Source of the DNA: Streptomyces carminius
Lineage (GTDB): Bacteria; Actinomycetota; Actinomycetes; Streptomycetales; Streptomycetaceae
Direction of reading: 5' to 3'
DNA: 64,000 bases
NCBI RefSeq assembly: GCF_002794255.1
Contig: NZ_PGGW01000068.1
Coordinates: forward strand, 1-64,000
Each line of letters starts with the position of its first letter. Position 1 is the stretch's first letter. Below the pieces are notes generated by a model. The model was not told the DNA's origin. It saw only the letters and a list, made by a program, of their open reading frames with translations, and did no database searches. Below, in pieces: positions 33,508 to 43,080 of the stretch. A program made the position numbers and the translations under genes.

Positions 33508-34104
33508 ATGCGCGACGACGAGACGTCCCCCGCGGCCGGCGGCCGGGGGGAGATCGGTGCCCTCGTCCGGCGTGCGGCGGAGGGAGACGAGCAGGCCACC
33601 CATGACCTGCTGGCCCGCGTCCATCCGCTCGCGCTGCGCTACTGCAGGACACGGCTGACCAGGCTGCCGGGGGACGCCCGGCACTTCGTCGACGACCTGG
33701 CCCAGGAGGTCTGCCTGGCGGTGCTGTGCGCGCTGCCGCGCTACCGGGACACCGGCAAGCCCTTCGAGGCGTTCGTCACGGCCATCGCCCAGCACAAGAT
33801 CGCCGACCTCCAGCGCGCCGCCATGCGGGGCCCGGGCAGTACGGCGGTGCCCTCGGACGAGATGCCCGAGCGGCCCGACGACTCGCTCGGCCCGGAGGAG
33901 CGGGCCCTGCTCAGCAGCGATGCCAAGTGGGCGCGGGAACTCCTGGCGAACCTCCCCGAGCACCAGCGCGAGCTGGTGCTGCTGCGGGTCGCGGTCGGGC
34001 TGACCGCCGAGGAGACCGGGCAGATGCTCGGAATGTCCCCGGGGGCCGTACGCGTTGCACAGCACCGGGCCCTGTCGAGACTGCGGGCCCTCGCCGAGCA
34101 GTGA
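33508..34104 (+). CDS. shbA: ECF RNA polymerase sigma factor, ShbA-like
   Basis: Sigma-70 family factor of the ECF type, 198 residues from ATG 33508. Region 2 is visible as RYCRTRLTRLPGDARHFVDDLAQEVCLAVL (in parts) with PRYRDTGKPFEAFVTAIAQHKIADL. Region 4 reads LLANLPEHQRELVLLRVAVGLTAEETGQMLGM and ends VRVAQHRALSRLRALAEQ. Sequence and position between bldM and guaB match ShbA, the ECF factor that drives transcription of hrdB in Streptomyces; that identity is from memory of the gene order. GTG 33418 is an alternative start. Confidence 0.8.
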   Translation: MRDDETSPAAGGRGEIGALVRRAAEGDEQATHDLLARVHPLALRYCRTRLTRLPGDARHFVDDLAQEVCLAVLCALPRYRDTGKPFEAFVTAIAQHKIADLQRAAMRGPGSTAVPSDEMPERPDDSLGPEERALLSSDAKWARELLANLPEHQRELVLLRVAVGLTAEETGQMLGMSPGAVRVAQHRALSRLRALAEQ

Positions 34105-34321
34105 GACGACCGCCGGGAAGCCGGCCGCCGGTGCCGGCGGTGAACGGGCCGGCGGTGAACGGGCCGGCGGAAGCAGCCGGTAAGCGGCGGGCCGGGTGGC
34201 GGCGCGGTGACCGGGACGGTCCGGCGCACGGCCGGATGTCCGGCACCGGGCACCCGGCGGGGCCGATAGCATGGACGCTCGCGCCGGGCAAGAGTATGGG
34301 GAAGGTGCCATGGAAGGCGTC

Positions 34322-35851
34322 ATGACGGACAACAGCGGCAGTGTGGGCAGCGCGGAGAGCCCGGAAGGAGTGCCCGCGAAGTTCGCCCCGCTCGGGCTGA
34401 CGTACGACGACGTGCTGCTGCTCCCCGGCGAGTCGGACATGGCTCCGCAGGACATCGACACCTCCTCGCACGTCTCGCGCAACGTGAAGGTGAACGTCCC
34501 GCTGATCTCCGCGGCGATGGACAAGGTCACCGAGGCGCGCATGGCCATCGCCATGGCCCGCCAGGGCGGGGTCGGCGTACTGCACCGCAACCTCTCCATC
34601 GAGGACCAGGCCACCCAGGTCGACCGGGTCAAGCGGTCGGAGTCCGGGATGGTCACCGATCCGATCACCATCCGCCCGGACGCCACCCTGGGCGAGGCGG
34701 ACGAGCTGTGCGGCCGCTTCCGGATCAGCGGGGTGCCGGTCACCGACGCGGCGGGCAGGCTGCTGGGCATCGTCACCAACCGCGACATGGCCTTCGAGAC
34801 GGACCGCGGCCGCCAGGTCCGCGAGGTCATGACGCCGATGCCGCTGGTCACCGGCAAGGTGGGCATCTCCCGCCCGGACGCGATGGAGCTGCTGCGCCGC
34901 CACAAGATCGAGAAGCTGCCGCTGGTCGACGACGAGGGCGTGATCAAGGGCCTGATCACCGTCAAGGACTTCGTCAAGGCCGAGAAGTACCCCAACGCGG
35001 CCAAGGACGCCGAGGGCCGGCTCATCGTCGGCGCGGCGGTCGGGGTGGCCGGGGACGCCTACGAGCGGGCCCAGGCTTTGATCGAGGCCGGTGCCGACTT
35101 CATCGTCGTGGACACCGCGCACGGCCACTCCCGGCTCGTCGGCGAGATGGTCGCCAAGATCAAGTCCAACTCCCCGGTCGACGTGGTCGGCGGCAACGTC
35201 GCCACCCGCGAGGGCGCCCGGGCGCTGGTCGACGCCGGCGCCGACGGCATCAAGGTCGGTGTCGGACCGGGCTCCATCTGCACCACCCGGGTGGTCGCCG
35301 GCATCGGCGTCCCGCAGGTCACCGCCATCTACGAGGCCGCGCTCGCCGCCCGGGAGGCCGGTGTCCCGGTCATCGGCGACGGCGGTCTGCAGTACAGCGG
35401 CGACATCGCCAAGGCCCTGGTCGCCGGCGCCGACACGGTGATGCTCGGCAGCCTGCTGGCGGGCTGCGAGGAGTCGCCGGGCGAGCTGCTGTTCATCAAC
35501 GGCAAGCAGTTCAAGTCCTACCGGGGCATGGGGTCGCTGGGCGCGATGCAGTCGCGCGGCCAGGCCAGGTCGTACTCCAAGGACCGCTACTTCCAGGAGG
35601 CGGTCGCCGCCGACGACAAGCTCGTCCCCGAGGGCGTCGAGGGCCAGGTCCCCTACCGCGGCCCGCTGGGCGCGGTGGTCCACCAGCTCGTCGGCGGACT
35701 GCGGCAGTCGATGTTCTACGTGGGCGGCCGGACGGTCCCGGAGCTGAAGGAGAGGGGCCGCTTCGTGCGCATCACGGCGGCCGGGCTCAAGGAGAGCCAC
35801 CCGCACGACATCCAGATGACGACCGAGGCGCCGAACTACTCCCGGCGCTGA
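34322..35851 (+). CDS. guaB: IMP dehydrogenase
   Basis: Oxidises IMP to XMP, the committed step to GMP. The 509-residue product has LTYDDVLLLPG, two CBS domains inserted at about 110-225 (VTDPITIRPDATL; EVMTPMPLVTGK), the catalytic loop GVGPGSICTTRVVAG and the flap region YRGMGSLGAM. ATG 34322 is preceded by GGAAGG; an ATG four codons earlier has an equally good site. It is followed by guaB3, and guaA lies 18 kb downstream. Confidence 0.97.
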   Translation: MTDNSGSVGSAESPEGVPAKFAPLGLTYDDVLLLPGESDMAPQDIDTSSHVSRNVKVNVPLISAAMDKVTEARMAIAMARQGGVGVLHRNLSIEDQATQVDRVKRSESGMVTDPITIRPDATLGEADELCGRFRISGVPVTDAAGRLLGIVTNRDMAFETDRGRQVREVMTPMPLVTGKVGISRPDAMELLRRHKIEKLPLVDDEGVIKGLITVKDFVKAEKYPNAAKDAEGRLIVGAAVGVAGDAYERAQALIEAGADFIVVDTAHGHSRLVGEMVAKIKSNSPVDVVGGNVATREGARALVDAGADGIKVGVGPGSICTTRVVAGIGVPQVTAIYEAALAAREAGVPVIGDGGLQYSGDIAKALVAGADTVMLGSLLAGCEESPGELLFINGKQFKSYRGMGSLGAMQSRGQARSYSKDRYFQEAVAADDKLVPEGVEGQVPYRGPLGAVVHQLVGGLRQSMFYVGGRTVPELKERGRFVRITAAGLKESHPHDIQMTTEAPNYSRR

Positions 35852-35984
35852 GCCCGTGACGGCCGCGGTACGGCCCGCCGGACACCCGGCGGGCCGTACC
35901 GCGGCCGTCCGCCGCCCCGGGTGCGGTTCCCGCCGAGGCTCTCGGGGATACTTGGGGCCGTAGACCGTAGGAAGGGCCCAGCAC

Positions 35985-37094
35985 GTGACTGAGATCGAGA
36001 TCGGCCGTGGCAAGCGCGGCCGGCGCGCGTACGCCTTCGACGACATCGCCGTGGTGCCCAGCAGGCGCACCCGGGACCCGGAGGAGGTCTCGATCGCCTG
36101 GCAGATCGACGCCTACCGCTTCGAGCTGCCGTTCCTGGCCGCGCCGATGGACTCGGTCGTCTCGCCGCGCACCGCCGTCCGCATCGGTGAGATGGGCGGC
36201 GTGGGGGTGCTCAACCTCGAAGGGCTGTGGACGCGCTACGAGGACCCCGAGCCGCTGCTGGCGGAGATCACCGGACTGGACGAGGCGACGGCGACCCGCC
36301 GGCTCCAGGAGATCTACTCCGCGCCCATCAGGGAGGAGCTGATCGGGCGGCGGATCAAGGAGGTCCGCGACTCCGGCGTGGTGACGGCCGCCGCGCTCTC
36401 CCCGCAGCGCACCGTGCAGTTCTCCAAGGCGGTCGTCGACGCGGGCGTGGACCTGTTCGTCATCCGCGGCACCACCGTCTCCGCCGAGCACGTCTCCTCG
36501 GCCGCCGAGCCGCTGAACCTCAAGCAGTTCATCTACGAGCTGGACGTCCCCGTCATCGTCGGCGGCTGCGCCACGTACACCGCCGCGCTGCACCTGATGC
36601 GCACCGGCGCCGCGGGCGTACTGGTGGGCTTCGGCGGCGGCGCCGCGCACACCACCCGCAGCGTGCTGGGCATCCAGGTGCCGATGGCCACCGCCGTCGC
36701 CGACGTGGCGGCGGCCCGCCGCGACTACCTGGACGAGTCCGGCGGCCGGTACGTCCATGTCATCGCCGACGGCGGTGTGGGCCTCTCCGGCGACCTGCCC
36801 AAGGCGATCGCCTGCGGCGCGGACGCGGTGATGATGGGCTCCCCGCTGGCCCGTGCCACCGACGCGCCCGGCCGCGGCTACCACTGGGGCATGGAGGCCG
36901 CCCACGAGGTCGTCCCGCGCGGCAGGCGGGTGAACCTGGGCACGGTCGGCACCGCCGAGCAGATCCTGCTGGGCCCCTCGGACAGCCCCGACGGCTCCAT
37001 GAACTTCTTCGGCGCGCTGCGCCGGGCCATGGCCACCACGGGCTACTCGGAACTCAAGGAGTTCCAGCGCGTGGAGGTCACCGTCTCCCGCTGA
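35985..37094 (+). CDS. guaB3: GuaB3 family IMP dehydrogenase-related protein
   Basis: A 369-residue paralogue of IMP dehydrogenase without CBS domains. It has the YAFDDIAVVPSRRTRDPEEVS start, LAAPMDSVVSP, VIVGGCATYTAALHLMRTGAAGVLVG (in parts) and DGGVGLSGDLPKAIACGADAVMMGS. Such GuaB3-type proteins follow guaB in most actinobacteria; some act on GMP rather than IMP, and the role here is not decided by sequence. The loop Cys seen in guaB (GSIC) is replaced by GGGAAHTTRSV, so it is unlikely to be a standard IMPDH. GTG start. Confidence 0.92.
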   Translation: MTEIEIGRGKRGRRAYAFDDIAVVPSRRTRDPEEVSIAWQIDAYRFELPFLAAPMDSVVSPRTAVRIGEMGGVGVLNLEGLWTRYEDPEPLLAEITGLDEATATRRLQEIYSAPIREELIGRRIKEVRDSGVVTAAALSPQRTVQFSKAVVDAGVDLFVIRGTTVSAEHVSSAAEPLNLKQFIYELDVPVIVGGCATYTAALHLMRTGAAGVLVGFGGGAAHTTRSVLGIQVPMATAVADVAAARRDYLDESGGRYVHVIADGGVGLSGDLPKAIACGADAVMMGSPLARATDAPGRGYHWGMEAAHEVVPRGRRVNLGTVGTAEQILLGPSDSPDGSMNFFGALRRAMATTGYSELKEFQRVEVTVSR

Positions 37095-37167
37095 CCGGCG
37101 GGAGCGCGCGAGTGACGGGCCGGGGCCCGCGGACGGACGGTCCGCGGGTCCCGGCCCCGTCCGTTCG

Positions 37168-38430
37168 TCACAGCCGGTGGGCGGCGCCCGCCGGGCTGGC
37201 GCCGCGGGTGTCGAGGAGGAGCTGGGCCTTGGCGGACAGGCTCTGCAGGTCGTAGACGCGGTGGTGCTGGAGCAGCAGGGTCAGGTCGGCCGCGGCGGCG
37301 GACTCGTACAGCGAGTCGGCGCGCGGCACGGGCCGGCCCGCCACCTCCCAGCGCGGCACGTGCGGGTCGTGGTAGCCGATCCGCGCGCCCAGGTCCAGCA
37401 GCCGCCGGGCGATCTCGGGGGCGGGGGAGCCGGTCCGGTCGGCGAGGTCCGCCTTGTAGGTGACGCCGAGCAGCAGCACCCGTGCGCCGCGGGCCGACTT
37501 GCCGTGCTCGTTGAGGAGGGCGGCCGCCCGGTGGGCCACATAGCGGGGCATCCGGGCGTTGGCCTCCAGGGCGGCCCCGACCAGCCGCAGCGGGCAGTCC
37601 GAGGTGCGCTCCCCGCGGTCCAGCCGGGCGGGGTCGACGGGGAGGCCGTGGCCGCCCACCCCGGGGCCGGGCCGGAAGGGCAGGAAGCCGAAGGGCTTGG
37701 TCTCCGCGCAGCGGAGCACGTCCCACAGATCGACGCCGAGGTCGTGGCAGAGCACCGCCATCTCGTTGACCAGGGCGATGTTGACGTGCCGGAAGTTGGT
37801 CTCCAGCACCGCCGTCATCTCGGCCTCGCGCAGTCCGCGCGCCCGCACCACCTTCTCGGTCAGCCGCCCGTAGAACGCGGCGGCGGCCTCGGTGCAGGCC
37901 GGGGTCAGTCCGCCGATGACGCGCGGGGTGTTGGCGTAGCCGTGGGCGCGGTTGCCCGGGTCCAGCCGGGGTGGGGCGCAGGCGAGGTGGAAGTCGTGCC
38001 CGGCGCGCAGCCCCGAGGCCCGCTCCAGCAGCGGGGCGACGTACTCCTCGGTGCCACCCGGCCGGACGGCCGACTCCACCACGACGGTGGTGCGCGGGCG
38101 CAGATGCTCGCCCAGGGCCAGGGCCGCCGCCCGTACCGCGCCCAGGTCCGGCGCGCCGTCCTCGCCCGGTGGGGTGGGGGCGCAGATCAGGGCGGTGCGC
38201 ACCCGGCTGAGGACGGCCGGGTCGCGGGTCGCCCGGAAGCCCGCCGAGAGCATCCGGCGGACCTCGGCCGCCGACAGCCCGCCGCCCGCCGGGGGACGCC
38301 CGGCGCCCAGCTCGGCGACGGTGTCCGCGTCGGGGTCGTAGCCGACGGTGCCGATGCCGGCGGTGGTGGCCGCGCGGGCCGCGGGCAGGCCGAGACGGCC
38401 CAGACCGAGGACGGCGAGATCGACGGGCAT
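37168..38430 (-). CDS. nucleotide-sugar dehydrogenase family protein lacking active-site residues
   Basis: A 420-residue member of the UDP-glucose/UDP-ManNAc dehydrogenase family. The NAD-binding N-terminus reads LAVLGLGRLGLPAARA, the central helix ETNFRHVNIALVNEMAVL, and the C-terminal nucleotide domain VLLLGVTYKADLADRTGSPAPEIARRL in parts. The catalytic Cys of the G-G-H/S-C motif is Gly 262 (GVGGHGLPVDP, codon GGC at 37645-37647), and the usual SPER Glu is Pro (APPRLDPG). Ordinary four-electron oxidation is therefore unlikely. ATG 38430 with AAAGGGAC upstream. Confidence 0.85.
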   Translation of the reverse strand: MPVDLAVLGLGRLGLPAARAATTAGIGTVGYDPDADTVAELGAGRPPAGGGLSAAEVRRMLSAGFRATRDPAVLSRVRTALICAPTPPGEDGAPDLGAVRAAALALGEHLRPRTTVVVESAVRPGGTEEYVAPLLERASGLRAGHDFHLACAPPRLDPGNRAHGYANTPRVIGGLTPACTEAAAAFYGRLTEKVVRARGLREAEMTAVLETNFRHVNIALVNEMAVLCHDLGVDLWDVLRCAETKPFGFLPFRPGPGVGGHGLPVDPARLDRGERTSDCPLRLVGAALEANARMPRYVAHRAAALLNEHGKSARGARVLLLGVTYKADLADRTGSPAPEIARRLLDLGARIGYHDPHVPRWEVAGRPVPRADSLYESAAAADLTLLLQHHRVYDLQSLSAKAQLLLDTRGASPAGAAHRL

Positions 38431-38742
38431 GAGGTGGTGTCCCTTTCCCTGTCGCCGGCGGACGGGGCCGGTTCGGCTTGCGGACCGGCCCATGGGTGCT
38501 GTCAGGTTAAGCACATATACGACAGATATGGTGGATTGCCCGCGGAGCGGTGCCCCGCGGGGAGCCCAAGGTCGTGGGAATGGCGGAGAGCCGTGAACCT
38601 GGACAGGGCGGGACGGCAGGGCAGGGAGGGACACGGAAGGCGGGAAGGGGCGCGAAGAAGGGGCGCGCGCGTAGGCGGATGGCGCGGGTAACCGGGTAGG
38701 GGTCATGGTCGGGGCCGACGGACGACCCATCAGGAGGCAGCG
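38431..38742. other. divergent intergenic region before glpD
   Basis: A 312-bp region with no gene. An AT-rich island at 38508-38532 (CACATATACGACAGATATGG) contains -10-like hexamers on both strands (TATGGT on plus, TATATG on minus) and probably serves both neighbours. The rest is G-rich on the plus strand. Confidence 0.45.
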
Positions 38743-40449
38743 GTGAGGACAGCGGCACTGGGACCGGCCGAGCGGGCCGAGGCACTCGCCCGCATGGCGG
38801 AACGCGAGCTGGACGTACTGGTCGTCGGCGGCGGTGTGGTCGGGGCCGGCACCGCCCTGGACGCGGCCACCCGGGGCCTGAGCACCGGGCTCGTCGAGGC
38901 CCGCGACTGGGCCTCGGGCACCTCCAGCCGCTCCAGCAAGCTGATCCACGGCGGGCTGCGCTATCTGGAGATGCTGGACTTCACCCTGGTGCGCGAGGCC
39001 CTCAAGGAACGCGGCCTGCTGCTGCGGCGGATCGCCCCCCACCTGGTCAAACCCGTCCCCTTCCTCTACCCCCTGAAGCACCGGGCCTGGGAGCGGCTGT
39101 ACGCGGGCTCCGGCGTGGCGCTGTACGACGTGCTCGGCACCGCCTCCGGGCGCAGCCGCGGCCTGCCCCACCACCGGCACCTGACCCGCCGCCAGGCCCT
39201 GCGCGTCGCCCCGTGCCTGCGCAAGGACGCCCTGGTGGGAGCCCTGCAGTACTACGACGCGCAGATGGACGACGCCCGCTACGTCGCCGCCCTGGTCCGC
39301 ACCGCCGCCGCCTACGGCACCCACGCCGCCAACCGGGCGCGGGTGGTCGGCTTCCTGCGCGAGGGCGAACGGGTGGTCGGCGCCCGGGTGCGGGACCTGG
39401 AGCAGGGCGGCGAGTACGAGGTGCGCGCCCGCCAGGTGGTGAACGCCACCGGGGTGTGGACCGACGACACCCAGCGGATGATCGCCGAGCGCGGGCAGTT
39501 CCACGTCCGCGCCTCCAAGGGCATCCACCTGGTGGTGCCCAAGGACCGCATCCACTCCTCCACCGGGCTGATCCTGCGCACCGAGAAGAGCGTGCTGTTC
39601 GTCATCCCCTGGGGGCGGCACTGGATCGTCGGCACCACCGACACCGGCTGGGACCTGGACAAGGCCCATCCGGCGGCCTCCAGCGCCGACATCGACTACC
39701 TGCTGGACCGGGTCAACGGCGTGCTGGCGGTGCCGCTCACCCGCGACGACGTGGAGGGCGTGTACGCCGGGCTGCGCCCGCTGCTGGCCGGGGAGTCGGA
39801 GGCCACCAGCCAGCTCTCCCGCGAGCACACCGTCGCCCACCCGGTGCCGGGCCTGGTGGTGGTCGCGGGCGGCAAGTACACCACCTACCGGGTGATGGCC
39901 AAGGACGCCGTCGACGCCGCCGTGCACGGTCTCGACCACCGGGTCGCCCCGTCCTGCACCGAGGACGTACCGCTGGTCGGCGCCGAGGGCTACCCGGCGA
40001 TGTGGAACGCCCGTGCCCGGATCGCCGCCCGCACCGGGCTGCACGTGGCCCGGGTGGAGCATCTGCTCAACCGGTACGGCGCGCTCACCGACGAGGTGCT
40101 GGCACTGGTCGCCGGGGAACCCTCGCTGGGCGAGCCGCTGCCGTACGCGGACGACTACCTGAAGGCCGAGGTGGTGTACGCCTGCTCGCACGAGGGCGCC
40201 CGCCACCTGGACGACGTCCTCACCCGCCGCACCCGCATCTCCATCGAGACCTTCGACCGCGGCACCCGCAGCGCCCGCGAGTGCGCCGAGCTGATGGCCT
40301 CCGTGCTCGACTGGGACGGCGACCGGATCGAACGCGAGGTGGCGCACTACGAGAAGCGGGTCGAGGCCGAGCGGGAGTCCCAGCGGCAGCCCGACGACCA
40401 GACCGCCGACGCCGCGCGGCTGGGCGCCCCGGACATCGTTCCGCTCTGA
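38743..40449 (+). CDS. glpD: aerobic glycerol-3-phosphate dehydrogenase
   Basis: FAD-dependent membrane-associated enzyme oxidising glycerol-3-phosphate to dihydroxyacetone phosphate. The 568-residue product has the FAD loop VLVVGGGVVGAGTALDAATRG (split VLVVGGGVVGAG, TALDAATRG), TSSRSSKLIHGGLRYLE, GRHWIVGTTDTGWD and GGKYTTYRVMAKDAVD near the end of the FAD domain. A helical C-terminal domain follows (about 400-540). GTG start with AGGAGG eight bases before. Five tandem decamers follow the stop. Confidence 0.95.
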   Translation: MRTAALGPAERAEALARMAERELDVLVVGGGVVGAGTALDAATRGLSTGLVEARDWASGTSSRSSKLIHGGLRYLEMLDFTLVREALKERGLLLRRIAPHLVKPVPFLYPLKHRAWERLYAGSGVALYDVLGTASGRSRGLPHHRHLTRRQALRVAPCLRKDALVGALQYYDAQMDDARYVAALVRTAAAYGTHAANRARVVGFLREGERVVGARVRDLEQGGEYEVRARQVVNATGVWTDDTQRMIAERGQFHVRASKGIHLVVPKDRIHSSTGLILRTEKSVLFVIPWGRHWIVGTTDTGWDLDKAHPAASSADIDYLLDRVNGVLAVPLTRDDVEGVYAGLRPLLAGESEATSQLSREHTVAHPVPGLVVVAGGKYTTYRVMAKDAVDAAVHGLDHRVAPSCTEDVPLVGAEGYPAMWNARARIAARTGLHVARVEHLLNRYGALTDEVLALVAGEPSLGEPLPYADDYLKAEVVYACSHEGARHLDDVLTRRTRISIETFDRGTRSARECAELMASVLDWDGDRIEREVAHYEKRVEAERESQRQPDDQTADAARLGAPDIVPL

Positions 40450-40450
40450 A

Positions 40451-40500
40451 CCGTTCCGGACCGCTCCGGACCGTCCCGGACCGTCCCGGACCGCTCCGAG
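40451..40500 (+). repeat. five tandem 10-bp repeats
   Basis: Units of the form CCG(T/C)(T/C)CCGGA repeat five times directly after the glpD stop codon. There are one or two base changes between units. The remaining 230 bp up to the kinase gene show no other gene. Confidence 0.6.
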
Positions 40501-40729
40501 GTGCTGTGGGCCGCTGCGGACCCGGGGCGCCGGACCCCGGCGAACCGCGCCGAAGGGCCCCGGACCGCGGTGAACCGCGCGATACGGGGTATCCCGGAGT
40601 GTCGAAGCGTCAGCGCCGCGACCGCGCACCGCCGTTCCGGTGGCGCGCCGACGGCCGCGTACGCCGTGCCTCACCCGATGGGTGAGAATGTGAGGCGACT
40701 GCTGGGGCGGGCTGAGTGTGAGGAAGCAC

Positions 40730-42883
40730 ATGGGCGACGTGGACGGCCGCGGGAAGAAGGCCGGACGGCTGCTGGGCGGGCGCTACCGGCTGAGCGACGT
40801 CCTGGGGCGCGGTGGCATGGGGACCGTGTGGCGGGCGGAGGACGAGATCCTGGGCCGCACCGTCGCGGTGAAGGAGCTGCGCTTCTCGTCCAGCGTGGAC
40901 GAGGAGGAGAAGCGGCGGCTCATCAAGCGCACCCTGCGCGAGGCCAAGGCCATCGCCCGGATCCGCAGCAGCAGTGCCGTCACCGTCTACGACGTGGTGG
41001 ACGACGACGACCGGCCGTGGATCGTCATGGAACTGGTCGAGGGCCGCTCGCTGGCCGACGTCCTGCGCGAGGACGGGCCGCTGGAGCCGCGCCGGGCGGC
41101 CGAGGTGGGCCTGGCGATCCTGGACGTGCTCCGCGCCGCGCACCGCGAGGGCATCCTGCACCGCGACGTGAAGCCGTCCAACGTCCTCATCGCGGAGGAG
41201 GACGGCCGGGTCGTCCTCACCGACTTCGGCATCGCCCAGATCGAGGGCGACCCCTCACTGACCTCCACCGGCATGCTGGTCGGGGCCCCCTCCTACATAG
41301 CGCCCGAGCGGGCCCGCGGCCAGCGCCCCGGGCCGCCGTCCGACCTGTGGTCGCTGGGCGGGCTGCTGTACGCGGCGGTGGAGGGCCACCCGCCGTACGA
41401 CAAGGGCTCGGCGATCGCCACCCTGACCGCGGTGATGACCGAGCCCCTGGAGACCCCGGCGCGCGCCGGGGAGTTGACGGAGGTCATCCGCGGCCTGCTG
41501 CACAAGGAACCGGAGCAGCGGCTGGACGAGCCCGGCGCGCGGGCGCTGCTGGAGCGGGCGCTCGGCGGGCCCGCCCCCGCGGCGGCGCCGGCGGAGGACG
41601 GGGGCACCCGTACCACCGTGATGCCGCTGGCGGGTGCGGCAGGTGCGGCCGGGAAGAAGTCCGCCGGAGCGGAGAAGGCGGCCGGGAGCACCGCAGGCCC
41701 CGCCGGCGCCGGAAACGGCGGGGACACCGGGGCGTCCGCGGCGTCCGGGGCGTCCGGGGCCGGTGCGGGCGGCGGTACGAACGGGGAACGGCTGCGCGAG
41801 GCGCTGAAGGCCGTGCGCGACACCGTGGCAGCCGCGACGGCCGGTGCCGCCGCGTCCCGGCGCGGCGGCGGAACGGACGCCGCGCCGACCGCGGGCGCCG
41901 CGGGCACCCCGGCGGACGCGTCCGCCCCCGCCGCGTCCGCCCCCGCCGCGTCCGCCTCCGAGGCGCCCGCCACGGCCGGTACGGCGTCCGACGGCGGCCG
42001 GAGCGGCGGCTCCGGCGGCGCGGCCGCCTCCGTGCTCCGGACCCGCGCGTCCGCGCTGGTGGGCAAGGCGCGCCGGCCCGCCGGGCTGGCGGTGGTCGCC
42101 GCCGTGGTGGCGCTGGCCGTGCTCGGCACCGTACTGGCCCTGGTGCTCGGCGGCGGGGACGCCGGCGACGGCGGACAGGCCGGGGAGGACGGCTCGGCCG
42201 TGTCCTCCGGCGGCGGTGAGCAGGACTCCGGCGGCGGCGGGCAGAACTCCGGCGGCGGGGACGGCGGAGCGTCCCCCGACACCGAGCCCTCCGGCGAGGG
42301 CGGCCGGACGGACGGTCAGGGCGGTCAGGACGGCCGGGGCGACCAGGGCGGCGCGGACGGCGCGGAGGGGAGCGGCGACAACGCCGGCCGGGGCAGCCAG
42401 GACAACCAGGACGGCACGGCGCCGCCCGAGGGCTACGAGACGGTCACCGACGACCGCTTCAACTTCTCGATGGCCATGCCGGAGGGCTACCGGCGCACCG
42501 GCATAGCGGGGCAGAACTCCGGCGGCATCTACACCCCGTCCGGCGGCGGTCTGCCCAAGATCCAGGTCGACTTCAGCGGCAGCCCCGGCGAGGACGCGGC
42601 GGCCGCCTGGAGATCACTGGAGCCCGCCGTGCGCGGCAGCAGCAGCGGTTACTCGCGGCTGGGCATCAAGTCCGTGGACTGGCGCGACTATCCGACCGTC
42701 GCCGACTGGACGTTCGAGCGCACCGAGGGCGGCCGGCGGGTACACGTCCTCAACCGGGGCTTCCGGGTGGACGGCGACAGCGGCTACGCCGTCATGATCA
42801 CCTGTGCGGCGGACAAGTGGGACGGCGCGGAGTGCCGTACGGTGCGGGAAACCGCTTTCCGGACGTTCCGGCCGCTCTCCTGA
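40730..42883 (+). CDS. membrane Ser/Thr protein kinase
   Basis: Receptor-like PASTA-less eukaryotic-type kinase of 717 residues. The kinase domain (about 18-280) is complete, with glycine loop GRGGMGTVW, Lys 48 (VAVKEL), HRDVKPSN (144-151), DFG (165-167) and the APE-like IAPERARG. A long Ala/Gly-rich linker leads to a transmembrane helix at about 447-468. An extracellular domain of about 140 residues follows a Gly/Asp-rich spacer (FNFSMAMPEGYRR onward). ATG 40730 has GAGGAAG before it. First of a three-gene kinase cluster comparable to SCO4775-4779 of S. coelicolor, linked to spore-wall synthesis. Confidence 0.9.
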   Translation: MGDVDGRGKKAGRLLGGRYRLSDVLGRGGMGTVWRAEDEILGRTVAVKELRFSSSVDEEEKRRLIKRTLREAKAIARIRSSSAVTVYDVVDDDDRPWIVMELVEGRSLADVLREDGPLEPRRAAEVGLAILDVLRAAHREGILHRDVKPSNVLIAEEDGRVVLTDFGIAQIEGDPSLTSTGMLVGAPSYIAPERARGQRPGPPSDLWSLGGLLYAAVEGHPPYDKGSAIATLTAVMTEPLETPARAGELTEVIRGLLHKEPEQRLDEPGARALLERALGGPAPAAAPAEDGGTRTTVMPLAGAAGAAGKKSAGAEKAAGSTAGPAGAGNGGDTGASAASGASGAGAGGGTNGERLREALKAVRDTVAAATAGAAASRRGGGTDAAPTAGAAGTPADASAPAASAPAASASEAPATAGTASDGGRSGGSGGAAASVLRTRASALVGKARRPAGLAVVAAVVALAVLGTVLALVLGGGDAGDGGQAGEDGSAVSSGGGEQDSGGGGQNSGGGDGGASPDTEPSGEGGRTDGQGGQDGRGDQGGADGAEGSGDNAGRGSQDNQDGTAPPEGYETVTDDRFNFSMAMPEGYRRTGIAGQNSGGIYTPSGGGLPKIQVDFSGSPGEDAAAAWRSLEPAVRGSSSGYSRLGIKSVDWRDYPTVADWTFERTEGGRRVHVLNRGFRVDGDSGYAVMITCAADKWDGAECRTVRETAFRTFRPLS

Positions 42884-43080
42884 AAGGCGTTCCCCCTCTT
42901 CGCGAGGTCTCGCGGAGTCCCGCGAGGCACCCCGGAAAGCACCGGAACGGGACGTGACCGCCCGACCGGCGACGCGAGGCCCCTCCGGCACGTATCGTCA
43001 TAGGGTGCGGACCCTGCGCATCCGTCATCCGGTTGATGGGAACGCGTCTTGAGGGACCGTAGGCTCTGGGGAGGTGCTCC

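Noticed and set aside
43033..43065. TTGATG ... TAGGCT as a promoter of the pseudokinase
   Set aside because: Spacer of 21 bp is too long for a standard promoter; kept only as a weak possibility.
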